A stretch of DNA of 64,000 nt, from contig CAUJIO010000015.1 in NCBI GenBank assembly GCA_963205315.1, positions 124,001 to 188,000 on the forward strand, read 5' to 3'. The DNA comes from Pseudomonadota bacterium (GTDB taxonomy: Bacteria; Pseudomonadota; Alphaproteobacteria; Rhizobiales; Aestuariivirgaceae). Shown piece by piece: positions 23,654 through 31,944 of this stretch (positions are counted from its first letter, which is position 1; every line of letters starts with the position of its first letter). Both the position numbers and the translations under genes were made by a program. Under the pieces are notes generated by a model. That model saw only the letters and a program-made list of their open reading frames with translations. It did not search any database and was not told where the DNA came from.

Positions 23654-24229
23654 TCAAGCAGGCTGCAGGCCGAAGGCCGTGAGCGCGTAGCGCAGTTCCT
23701 TCAGCTGGCGGTAAAGGCCGGTACGCGAGCCATGGCCAGAAGCGGCCAGGTCGGGGATGTTGGCTTCAGTGAGTGCCGCGCAAAGGGTCTGTTCACCGGC
23801 GTCGAGCCGATTGACGCCGCGTGCCACATCGATGCGGCGCTCTGCAGCCGTGAAGGGATCGACCGACTGGCCCCAGAGGGCCGCGACGCCTTCATCTTCC
23901 GAGAAAGTGTCGCCCCGGGTGATTCCAGGACAGCCGGGAACAGGCTCGTCGAGAGAGATAGGTACTGCGCCAAAGACGCTGCGCGCTCGTTTGATCTTCG
24001 TGGCAAGCTCCGTCGCCCGGTTGGACAGCACGATGTTGGCAAAGGCTCCCAGCGACCCACGCTCGGGATCGAATCCGCGAACCCGGGAGATCAAGTCGAC
24101 GAGGAGTTCCTGGCGAATATCATCGAGATCGGAAGCGGGAAGCCTGAGTTTCCAAAGGAAGCGGCGGGCCGCACGGTCGGCCTCATGAAGGAGAACGTGA
24201 AGATCGGCAGAAGAAATTGCGAAGTGCAT
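23654..24229 (-). CDS. Sigma-70-like phage protein
   Basis: A 191-residue protein whose N-terminal half matches sigma region 2: DLDDIRQELLVDLISRVRGF and GSLGAFANIVLSNRATELA. The C-terminal half (EQTLCAALTEANIPDLAASG then SRTGLYRQLKELRYAL) could be a helix-turn-helix acting like region 4. It is the first gene of the minus-strand replication operon, so it may direct host RNA polymerase to phage promoters or act as an early regulator. The sigma call rests on region 2 alone. Confidence 0.65.
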   Translation of the reverse strand: MHFAISSADLHVLLHEADRAARRFLWKLRLPASDLDDIRQELLVDLISRVRGFDPERGSLGAFANIVLSNRATELATKIKRARSVFGAVPISLDEPVPGCPGITRGDTFSEDEGVAALWGQSVDPFTAAERRIDVARGVNRLDAGEQTLCAALTEANIPDLAASGHGSRTGLYRQLKELRYALTAFGLQPA

Positions 24230-24420
24230 CGGTCAGGGCCTCGGTCATCGTTGTTGATGACCGCAGGATGCCAATGGCCCTGCCCGGATTGGTGGGCATG
24301 GCGTGGTGATGTTGTGGGCCATGTGTGGGTAGACCAAACCCGAAGCCATCACCAAATCCTGCGATCGACCGAAATTATTCGGTTACGCAGGTTTGCGATG
24401 GTCAGAGGGCGTTGCGCAGC

Positions 24421-25134
24421 TTATTTCGTGCGCAACGGGCGCCCACCCAACTGATCGATCGGTTTGAGCTTTCCCTCATCGTCGAACCAGCGAGCCACGA
24501 CGGCAATTTCCCGTTCGAACTCTCCGTTCGGAAACCATCGCATCACAGTGCTCGGGGCGACTTTGAGGATTTTGCCAATCATCCTGAAACTCGGTTCAAT
24601 CCCCTGCGCCTTGAGCTGACCGCCAATTTCTATTGCTGCCCATCGCCTCTGGTGAGCGTCAGATGCTTGCTCATACTCCAGATTTGATCCGCCGAGGCGC
24701 TCGCGAATGAGAACGATGAGATCTCTTGGTATGTGGAGAGCATCGTTCCAGCTCAGGGAGTCCAACATGCAGGCGATGAGCCAATGGACCAGCTTATCGG
24801 GGATTACCAAGCCGCGGCGTGCCAGATGGGTCATGCCAGACTTCGCGAGAGCCTTGGCCTCGATCATCTTCTCCATGATCTGGAGAGATAGTTCGCTGAT
24901 TGCTTCAGCGTCAGCATCCATGGCAGAAGCGACCAACTCCGGGTCGAACCCATATTTTTCGAGTTCCTTCGCCATGAAGAAAAGTTGGTCCATACCGCCG
25001 ATGACGCCGACCTCGATTTCAGCGCTTGGGTCTTCGCGCCGAAGCTTGACGTAATTCTCAATTGATGGATTCGCCTTGTAGGATTTGCTGACAATGCTGA
25101 AACCGCCAACCTCGTTAGAACCGTACGAAGCCAT
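24421..25134 (-). CDS. Unknown protein C of a three-gene accessory operon
   Basis: A 237-residue protein, largely helical, beginning MASYGSNEVGGFSIVSKSYK. The middle (DAEAISELSLQIMEKMIEAK) is probably coiled; the C-terminal part (RMIGKILKVAPSTVMRWFP) looks like a helix-turn-helix with a basic ending RPLRTK. It is the third gene after the two unknown proteins at 26115-27365 and 25178-26167, with a 43-base gap. Its base composition is lower in G+C than the phage module. No family is recognised; a DNA-binding function is only suggested by the C-terminal helices. Confidence 0.5.
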   Translation of the reverse strand: MASYGSNEVGGFSIVSKSYKANPSIENYVKLRREDPSAEIEVGVIGGMDQLFFMAKELEKYGFDPELVASAMDADAEAISELSLQIMEKMIEAKALAKSGMTHLARRGLVIPDKLVHWLIACMLDSLSWNDALHIPRDLIVLIRERLGGSNLEYEQASDAHQRRWAAIEIGGQLKAQGIEPSFRMIGKILKVAPSTVMRWFPNGEFEREIAVVARWFDDEGKLKPIDQLGGRPLRTK

Positions 25135-25177
25135 GATCACCTCAATCTGCCGCTCACACCGAGATTGCGTTTGATGC

Positions 25178-26167
25178 TCATGGTGCCAGCTCGATTTCTT
25201 CCGGCGCCAGGACTAGCCGGTAGCCGTTAGGCTTGTGCCGGTTCTCGATCAACGCGCGCACCGCCTTTGGGTCAGTGCTGCCAGTCGCCAGTGCATCTCG
25301 GAGCGTGCGCACTGGTTCCCGAACCTGCGACGAAATCTTGTGAATGTTCGAACCCCATAGTCGCGCTTCGATCGCGCGGTTTTCCAAGATACCGGAAGAC
25401 TCCAGAGCATGTTCGGCCAGCACCAAGAGCAACTGAAATGCTTGGTCAGGTAGGATTTTCGGATGCCCATCGAGGCAAACGATCTTTGCAGCACGCTGGA
25501 CAGAGAGCCGTGGCGCAACATTGCGAGACTGCTGCAGTCTGGCAAAATCAATGGCAAAGCCGCGGTCGCTGATGCTGCCAAAGCATTCTTCGGTTCTGAC
25601 GACATGGATACCAGATTCGACGAGATCGGCGAGTTCCGTGACAGAGAGAACAGGTGCAATCATCGTCACCTGGGCCGACGGAATGAGAAGGCGAAGCTTC
25701 GCAATGAGGCCCGGTTGCTGACTTGCGGCTTTGGTTATTGCCAACAGCAACTCGCGGCGATCAGTCATTTGGCCGAGGTGCCACATGCCGGGCAAGATTT
25801 CCGATGGCCCATTGGTGAATCCGGATGCTGTCGCGATCTTACGCACAAGCGCAACTAGTTTGATGCTATAGCTCTGCAGATCGCAGGCTTCGAGGATGCG
25901 ATCATTTCGGTGGTCAAAGGGGCAGACGGCGACAGACTGGTCGCTGACCGTTTGGATCGGGCGCGCATCGAGGCCGCAGTCGCAGGCGGGGCAGACGTCC
26001 CATTCCTCCGCCGGCGCCTGTTCAACGAGAATGCCACGTTCAAGAAGGCGATCGAAATTGCGGCCAACATGGGGTACCGCTTGGCGACCCCACAAGACCG
26101 CTGGTTCGCCAGCCTCACTCAGCCGCAATAACAGCCTGACCAGCGTCTCGCTCACAGAGCAGTCCAT
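25178..26167 (-). CDS. Unknown protein B: zinc-binding and winged-helix protein
   Basis: A 329-residue protein. Residues 59-64 have CPACDC and a second cysteine/histidine group CPFDH is at 82-86, suggesting a zinc ribbon. The C-terminal 100 residues (LPDQAFQLLLVLAEHALES, NRAIEARLWG, then HKPNGYRLVL) look like an OmpR/Trans_reg_C winged helix. The central region is alpha/beta and may be a sensor. Its start overlaps the last 53 bases of the upstream 416-residue gene, so the two are probably co-translated. No known family could be named. Confidence 0.5.
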   Translation of the reverse strand: MDCSVSETLVRLLLRLSEAGEPAVLWGRQAVPHVGRNFDRLLERGILVEQAPAEEWDVCPACDCGLDARPIQTVSDQSVAVCPFDHRNDRILEACDLQSYSIKLVALVRKIATASGFTNGPSEILPGMWHLGQMTDRRELLLAITKAASQQPGLIAKLRLLIPSAQVTMIAPVLSVTELADLVESGIHVVRTEECFGSISDRGFAIDFARLQQSRNVAPRLSVQRAAKIVCLDGHPKILPDQAFQLLLVLAEHALESSGILENRAIEARLWGSNIHKISSQVREPVRTLRDALATGSTDPKAVRALIENRHKPNGYRLVLAPEEIELAP

Positions 26168-27365
26168 TGCGTTTGAGCAGCATCATGATGCGGCCCTCGA
26201 ACTGCTGCCGCTTGAACATCGCATGCGCTGGCGGTTTCAGTTTGACGGTTACTTTCTTCGGCCGCGCACTGCCCGTAGCAAAGTGCACACGGACGACAAT
26301 ATGATTAAGCCGCCAGTCGGCACCGAAGCGCGCGCCATGCATCAATTCGCCGAGGCGCGCCAGAGCATTGTCGCGGCCATCGCGCGCAACATATGAATAA
26401 AAGGTGCGTGTGTCCCCGGTCCTTTGGTCTGTCCCCGAGCGGTCAACCTGGACTTCAGTGATCTGCACCTTCTGAATGCCGGGATCGAAGGCGTGATTAA
26501 AGGTGAACCCAAAACCTGCGCGCTGAATAGGCTCCAACGTGTAAAGATTCTGTGCATCCTCACCGGCAAAAAATCCGGGGTTGGCGAGCATCCTGTCTGC
26601 AAAGAGTTCGGCGAGTTCCGCACCACGGGCCTTGGCCACGCCACTGATCTTCAGACGCCCGGTTAAGGCGCTGTAGGAGAGAATTGCATGCTCCGCAGCA
26701 CGGAAGCTGATGACCAGCTTCTTGTCGCCCCGCAGGACCTCCTGGGTAGTGACGGGTGATCCATGCTCGATGATGAGATTGAGTTCGTCGGCATCATCAT
26801 AGCAACCGACCCGGCAATGGCCACTGCGCAGGTCGCGCTCGAACATGGCGGCTACCGCCTTCTCAAACTCGGCCATCTGAGATTTTTCCAGACTTGCCTC
26901 CACGCCTTCTTCTTCTCCGGCAAACTCGGCGAAAGATGTTCTGGCCATCAGAGCCATCATGTCGGAGGCGGCGTCGAACACCTGGGGATAGTCGAGGAAC
27001 ACCCTGAGCGCGACATGCTTGGGGTCTTTCTGCGCCTCGACCTCATCGCCCTCCTTTGATTCCGCCCGCAACTGGACACCAAGCCTGGTGGATTGCTGGA
27101 TGATGATATCGAGGCCAGCTGCATTGCCGAGCTCCGCGATCCGGTGAAGATCGGCCACCAAGCCTTCGGGGTAGTTGTCTTCGGAACCGGCAAAAAAGTC
27201 TTGCACGGCTTGCCGGACCTCGTCGGCCCTATCTCCAGCCTCGAGCAGGCTCAGATCGAGCCCCCTGAGTTCATGAGCATGGCGTTCCAAAAGGCGGCGC
27301 AAGAGGCCCAGATCAACTGTCCGGGAAAATTTCGGATTGACGAACTTCTTCAGGTTCTTGGCCAT
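26115..27365 (-). CDS. Unknown protein A: first gene of the accessory operon
   Basis: A 416-residue protein beginning MAKNLKKFVNPKFSRTVDLG. The N-terminal third is helical and acidic. The central region contains RSGHCRVGCYDDADELNLII and the C-terminal region is beta-rich (KVQITEVQVDRSG, HIVVRVHFATG, KKVTVKLKPPAHAMF). ATG at 27365 is taken; a GTG four codons earlier is possible. It is divergent from the recombinase cassette across a 137- to 150-base spacer that holds a perfect palindrome. No known fold or motif was recognised. Confidence 0.5.
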   Translation of the reverse strand: MAKNLKKFVNPKFSRTVDLGLLRRLLERHAHELRGLDLSLLEAGDRADEVRQAVQDFFAGSEDNYPEGLVADLHRIAELGNAAGLDIIIQQSTRLGVQLRAESKEGDEVEAQKDPKHVALRVFLDYPQVFDAASDMMALMARTSFAEFAGEEEGVEASLEKSQMAEFEKAVAAMFERDLRSGHCRVGCYDDADELNLIIEHGSPVTTQEVLRGDKKLVISFRAAEHAILSYSALTGRLKISGVAKARGAELAELFADRMLANPGFFAGEDAQNLYTLEPIQRAGFGFTFNHAFDPGIQKVQITEVQVDRSGTDQRTGDTRTFYSYVARDGRDNALARLGELMHGARFGADWRLNHIVVRVHFATGSARPKKVTVKLKPPAHAMFKRQQFEGRIMMLLKRNGLLCERDAGQAVIAAE

Positions 27366-27412
27366 ATCTCCACTCACCGAATCAGATCTTGATGTTCACT
27401 TTGCGTTCCTAG

Positions 27413-27427
27413 CTCACCCTAGGTGAG
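27413..27427. promoter_or_regulatory. Perfect palindrome (operator candidate) between the unknown operon and the recombinase cassette
   Basis: CTCACC, CTA, GGTGAG forms a 15-base perfect inverted repeat in the spacer between gene A of the unknown operon (minus) and the recombinase cassette (plus). A site here could control both directions. The winged-helix protein encoded in the operon is a possible ligand, but that is inference. Confidence 0.5.
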
Positions 27428-27514
27428 GGAGTCGAGCCCGATGCTCCCCTTTGGGACGGATTGTGCACAGGATCAGTAGAAGTATCGGGAATCCAATTGC
27501 TTGCTTGGTGCCCG

Positions 27515-27724
27515 ATGGACATTCCGAATCCGATCCACCCCTCCCGCATGTCCGCCGAAGAGCGCTTTACCGAAATCTGCGCGATTCTCGCCGCTGGCCT
27601 GATCCGGCTAATGGCCTGCCAGTCAAGGCAACTATCTGGAGACCACGGAGAAAGTTGCCTTCACTTTCCGCCCGACCAACGCCGTCATGAACCTCCAAAA
27701 CGCAGGAGAGACACACGATCATGA
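27515..27724 (+). CDS. Small leader protein of the recombinase cassette (69 residues)
   Basis: A 69-residue product, MDIPNPIHPSRMSAEERFTE with ICAILAAGLIRL following, and a polar tail with LSGDHGESCLHFPPDQR. Proteins of this pattern (HPSRMS, then ILAAGL) regularly precede DUF2924-recombinase pairs in alphaproteobacteria. Its TGA overlaps the DUF2924 ATG (ATGA at 27721-27724). The start is not certain; an internal ATG at 27548 is also possible. Function unknown. Confidence 0.6.
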   Translation: MDIPNPIHPSRMSAEERFTEICAILAAGLIRLMACQSRQLSGDHGESCLHFPPDQRRHEPPKRRRDTRS

Positions 27725-28167
27725 CGGATACCGTGCTCACCCAATTGGCGGCATTGAAGGCTGCGCCCACGCCGAAACTAAAGGAGGAGTGGCGCAAGCT
27801 GTTCGAGACAGAGCCGCCTCCTTACAATCGCCGTTTCCTGGAAAGCAGGCTTGCTTACCGCATCCAGGAACTGGCCTATGGTGGCCTTAAGCCTGAGACC
27901 ATTACGCGTCTCGAAGCACTGGGGGAACAGCTCGACGGCGGCAACATCACCATCCGGAAAACCCGCGCCGACGAGCGACCGATCGCCGGAACCCGCCTCA
28001 TCCGTGAATGGCAAGGTGTCGAGCACACCGTCACCGTGATGAAAGACGGCTATGAGTGGCAAGGCCGTCCTTACAAGTCGCTCTCTGCAATTGCCCGCGC
28101 CATTACCGGTACACGTTGGAATGGCTGGGTCTATTTTGGCTTGAAAAACATGAAGGCGCGGACATGA
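27721..28167 (+). CDS. DUF2924 protein
   Basis: A 148-residue basic protein with the DUF2924 pattern: LKEEWRKLFETEPPPYNRRFLESRL near the start (arginine/proline-rich) and RLIREWQGVEHTVTVMKDG then LSAIARAITGTRWNGW near the end. DUF2924 genes are constantly found directly before large serine recombinases and probably act with them as DNA-binding accessory factors. Both ends overlap their neighbours by four bases (ATGA), showing a single translational unit. Confidence 0.85.
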   Translation: MTDTVLTQLAALKAAPTPKLKEEWRKLFETEPPPYNRRFLESRLAYRIQELAYGGLKPETITRLEALGEQLDGGNITIRKTRADERPIAGTRLIREWQGVEHTVTVMKDGYEWQGRPYKSLSAIARAITGTRWNGWVYFGLKNMKART

Positions 28168-29480
28168 AGAAGCCACTCGTCCGCAAGATGCGCTGCGCGG
28201 TCTATACCCGCAAGTCGAGCGAGGAAGGTCTCGACATGGAGTTCAACTCCCTCGATGCCCAGCGCGAGTCCTGTGAGGCTTATGTCGCAAGCCAGAAGGC
28301 CGAAGGCTGGGTCGCCATCAACGACAGATACGATGATGGCGGCTTTTCCGGCGGCAATTTGGACCGCCCTGCCCTGAAACGCTTGCTCGCCGACATCGAA
28401 GAAGGCCTTGTCGACATCGTCGTTGTTTACAAGATCGACCGTCTGTCCCGCTCGCTCATGGACTTCGCCAAGCTGGTCGAGGTCTTCGATCGCAAGGGCG
28501 CTACCTTCGTGAGCGTCACTCAGTCCTTCAACACCACCACCTCGATGGGTCGGCTCACCCTCAACGTCCTCCTATCCTTTGCCCAGTTCGAGCGCGAAGT
28601 GATCGGCGAGCGGATTCGCGACAAGTTCGCTGCATCTCGCAAGAAGGGCATGTGGATGGGCGGCTTCGTGCCGCTCGGCTACAAGGTAGAAAACCGCAAG
28701 CTCATTGTCCACGAGCCGGAGGCGGCAACCGTCCGCATGATATTCGAGCGATTCCTGAAAGTGGGCTCAGCCACAGTGTTGGTGCGACTGCTTGGCAGTG
28801 AAGATGTCACGACGAGAAGCGGTAAGCCCATCGACAAGGGTTTCCTTTACAAGCTGCTCAACAACCGGGTCTACATCGGCGAGGCGGTGCACAAGGGAAC
28901 GAGTTACCCCGGCGAACATGACGCCATCATCAGCAAGACGCTGTGGGACAAGGTGCATTCCGTCCTGCAGGAAAGCCCCAGGACTCGAGCCGCCCGTACC
29001 AGGGCGCAGACGCCTGCCCTGCTCAAGGGCCTGGTTTTCGGTCCCACCGGCTGCGCCATGTCTCCCACTCACACCAAGCGGCACGGCAGACTCTATCGCT
29101 ATTATGTCAGTCAAGCGGTCCTGAAACGAGGGTCCGAGGCATGTCCAGTGCGACGGGTGTCTGCCGCCGAAATCGAGGCTGCCGTGATCGAGCAGTTGCG
29201 CGGCCTGCTGCGCGCCCCCGAAATCATCGTGGGGACATGGCAGGCGGCGCGCCAGCAGATCGAGGGACTGACGGAAGCGGAGGTACGAGAGACCTTGGAA
29301 CAGCTCGACCCTCTGTGGGACGAACTCTTTCCTGCCGAACAGGCGCGAATTGTGCAGCTTCTGGTCGATAGGATCGATGTCAGCGTAGATGGCGCTGACA
29401 TCAAGCTGCGGGTCGATGGGCTGGCAGGGCTCTATCGCGAGGTTGCAGGTATTGGTGATCGGACGAGGAAGGCAGCATGA
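28164..29480 (+). CDS. Serine recombinase (resolvase/invertase N-domain, recombinase domain)
   Basis: A 438-residue site-specific recombinase. The catalytic domain (1-150) has YTRKSSEEGLDMEFNSL with the nucleophilic serine in the RKSS motif, then VVYKIDRLSRSLMDF. The recombinase domain (about 160-270) includes KGMWMGGFVPLGYK, followed by a zinc-ribbon-like region (GCAMSPTHTKRHGRLYRYYV, C-P-V-R-R) and a short C-terminal helix. It covalently attaches to DNA through serine. It may insert or excise this element, but no att sites could be recognised. ATG at 28164 overlaps DUF2924. Confidence 0.87.
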   Translation: MKKPLVRKMRCAVYTRKSSEEGLDMEFNSLDAQRESCEAYVASQKAEGWVAINDRYDDGGFSGGNLDRPALKRLLADIEEGLVDIVVVYKIDRLSRSLMDFAKLVEVFDRKGATFVSVTQSFNTTTSMGRLTLNVLLSFAQFEREVIGERIRDKFAASRKKGMWMGGFVPLGYKVENRKLIVHEPEAATVRMIFERFLKVGSATVLVRLLGSEDVTTRSGKPIDKGFLYKLLNNRVYIGEAVHKGTSYPGEHDAIISKTLWDKVHSVLQESPRTRAARTRAQTPALLKGLVFGPTGCAMSPTHTKRHGRLYRYYVSQAVLKRGSEACPVRRVSAAEIEAAVIEQLRGLLRAPEIIVGTWQAARQQIEGLTEAEVRETLEQLDPLWDELFPAEQARIVQLLVDRIDVSVDGADIKLRVDGLAGLYREVAGIGDRTRKAA

Positions 29481-29929
29481 CGAGCAGCGCAACGATGTCC
29501 AAGGACCGTAGCACACTGACGGTGCGCGTGCCCCTCGCCATCAAGAAGCGCGGTGGCCGCAAGTTGGTCATTGCACCTGACGGAGCGCCCTGGAACCCGC
29601 CCCGCGCCCGTATCGACAATACGATGATCAAGGCCATTGCCCGGGCTCATCGTTGGAAGCGACTCCTTGAGAGCGGCCAATTTTCTTCAGTCGCCGAACT
29701 GGCTATGGCTGAGAAGATCAACGAATCCTATGTCTGCCGGATCCTGAGGCTCACTTTGCTGGCACCGGATATTGTCGAGCAAATTCTGAATGGTAGTCAG
29801 CCGTGGGATATGCAGATAGAGGCGGTACTGAAGCCATTTCCTGTGGAGTGGGAGCGTCAGAGGGAAACGCTCGTCGACGGAACCGACGTCGAACAGCGCG
29901 ACCGGGATTACACGGAGCCTGACGATTGA
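29477..29929 (+). CDS. Helix-turn-helix accessory protein of the recombinase cassette
   Basis: A 150-residue basic protein starting in ATGA overlap with the recombinase stop. It contains a ParB/KorB-type helix-turn-helix: SVAELAMAEKINESYVCRIL followed by LTLLAPDIVEQILNG, and an arginine-rich N-terminus (VPLAIKKRGGRKLVIAP). This gene regularly closes the DUF2924-recombinase cassette. It may assist site recognition or control expression; untested as far as the sequence shows. Confidence 0.7.
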   Translation: MTSSATMSKDRSTLTVRVPLAIKKRGGRKLVIAPDGAPWNPPRARIDNTMIKAIARAHRWKRLLESGQFSSVAELAMAEKINESYVCRILRLTLLAPDIVEQILNGSQPWDMQIEAVLKPFPVEWERQRETLVDGTDVEQRDRDYTEPDD

Positions 29930-29998
29930 TGATTGAATCAGTTTCCCCAGCGTCTATTCTGCGGATCGTCAATGCCTTAAAGAATCGCGATCCGCTCC

Positions 29999-30922
29999 AT
30001 GCCCTCACCGCAAGATATTGCCGAAATACTTTACTCCATTCTCCCGGAGGATGGATCAGCCATCGGCAATGCTTCCGCGTTGACGCAAGTGCGTGCGCAA
30101 GTTCCCGATCTGTCGGAAGAAGATTTTGCAACGGCACGGGACGCACTCGTCGTTTCCGGACGTGGCGTCAAGGGGCGCGGGCGCGGGGGATCGATTGCAC
30201 GAGCTGTCGCTGATGATGTCGAAGACGAAGAATCAACGGACGGCGATGAGGACGCCGACGAAGAGGACGAAGACGAATTTGCGCTGGAGTCCGAGGACGA
30301 GGCGGTGGCTCTGCCGCGGAAAGCCGCGAAGGGCAAGCGCAAATCGTCACGCTCAAGCGGACCGGTGCAGGTCGTGAGCTATCGCCACCTCGACAAGCGC
30401 ACCAACAACCCGGAAGTCGGGATGGTCCATCCCGAGAACGATCCCGACCAGCCCAAGACAACCTACGCCTATGATCCGCACATCGACCCGGCGTTGATGT
30501 TCGACACCGCACGGGCGCGGATCGAGAAGGTGATCGACGACGCGCTGGCCTCCGGCGATGCGGACACGATGAAGGAGGCGCTCAAAGAACTGAAGCGCAT
30601 GCAGGCACCCTATCTCAATTGGACGGGCAAGGCCGAGCGGACCTCATTCGAGATCGACACGGTATCGCTGCATGTGCACGAGCGCGTGGACCCGGCGACG
30701 ATCCTTGCCAATGCGCGCAAGCGCCTGAAGGGCGAAAAGGCTGGAGAGGTTTGGCGGCAGGCGGATCTGTTCGCCGCGCCCTTCGAGAACCTGCCGCTTC
30801 GCCAGGCGGTGGATTTCTACCGGCATGAAAAGGGCTGGTCCAACCGGCTGATCGCGGGCGACAGCCTGCTGGTCATGAACTCACTGCTGCAGAAGGAGTC
30901 GATGGCGGGCAAGGTGCAGATG
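29999..30922 (+). pseudogene. Truncated DNA methyltransferase (5' remnant of a methyltransferase-helicase R-M system)
   Basis: The first 308 codons encode the N-terminal part of a known large methyltransferase family: MPSPQDIAEILYSILPEDGS, an acidic linker rich in DEDED, and a region leading to NRLIAGDSLLVMNSLL and AGKVQM. In intact relatives this continues directly into the catalytic DPPY-type motif. Here, at about 30920-30925, the frame passes instead into an arginine-rich run, so the catalytic domain is missing. The open frame continues to 31027 without homology. It is a deletion remnant and not a working enzyme. Confidence 0.7.
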
Positions 30923-31914
30923 AAGCGCCGCCGCCGCCGAAGCCTTCGACGCAGATCGATGTCGTGCCGGAACGTGCCGCTCTGGAGCTGCGTTGGCCGA
31001 ACATCCTGCGGATCGAGCAGGTCGTGAAGCCGGTGCTCGCCGTCGACTGGTCAAAGGTCGAGACGCTCACGCTCGATCCTGCGGCGACTGCAATCACGGC
31101 GGAGCTGGCCCCGGCGCTCGGCGGCGCGACCGACATGAGCAAGGTCACCCAGATCGATCTTGCGGCTCTGCCCGAGGGCTTTCGCCTTCAGCGGCTCATC
31201 TTCGTTGCGGCGCGTAAGGCGTTCTCCGCACTGCACGGCAGTTTCCAAGGAACCGAAGAGTACCTGCTGGCCCAACTCGTCCGGCTGGTCGAGGAGTTCC
31301 TGGCCTCGAACAAGATCGATATTCCATCGCTGTTCCACAGCGATTCCTTGCGACGCCGGATCCTGATCGCCCTCAACATTGATGGGGTGGTCACGCACCT
31401 TCTGCGCTTCGTAACCGAGCAAAACACGACCAAACTCGAACCGGTGTTCGATGAGGAGCGCCCCATTGGCTCGACCGCGGACATGCGGGTTTGGTACACC
31501 ACCAAGCCGAACATCCTGACGCAGAGATCCCACATCAGCCATGTCGTCGGGGACTCGTCGTGGGAAGGTCATGCGGCAAACGTCTTCGAGACACGCCCTG
31601 AGGTGGTTGCCTACGCCAAGAACGACCATCTCGGCTTCCACATCAGCTACCTGTGGCAGGGCTCTCGCCGACGGTACTTGCCAGACTTCATCGTTCGCCT
31701 GCACAACGGCCTAAGCTTGGCGCTGGAAATCAAAGGCGAAGACACGCCTCAGAACCGGGCGAAGCGTGCGGCGCTGTCAGAATGGACGGAAGCCGTGAAT
31801 GGACATGGCGGATTTGGATTGTGGGCTTCCGATGTAGCGTTCAAGCCTGCCGAGGTCATCGACATCGTGCTGAAGCATGCGAATAGGCCGGTTTCGAGCC
31901 ACACTGCGCCTTAA
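30923..31914 (+). pseudogene. C-terminal remnant of the companion DEAD/DEAH helicase-nuclease
   Basis: A second frame, shifted by one relative to the methyltransferase remnant, begins at the junction with EAPPPPKPSTQIDVVPERAA and continues for 310 codons. It has ELRWPNILRIEQVVKPVLAV, a middle helical region, and a PD-(D/E)XK-like end: RRRYLPDFIVRLHNG with LALEIKGED. This is the nuclease-bearing tail of the restriction helicase; the helicase motor is absent. A GTG at 30964 could give a 316-residue product, but no ribosome site supports it. Confidence 0.65.
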
Positions 31915-31944
31915 GTGATGAATTGCTGACCTCTTTGTCGAAGG

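Noticed and set aside
27515-29929. Serine recombinase as the enzyme that inserted the island at tRNA-Ser
   Set aside because: Serine recombinases rarely use tRNA genes, and no second copy of the tRNA 3' end was seen in the window. The link cannot be supported.
30964-31914. The helicase tail as an independent gene
   Set aside because: It starts at a GTG without a ribosome site directly after a deletion junction, and lacks the helicase domain its relatives have; better described as a remnant.
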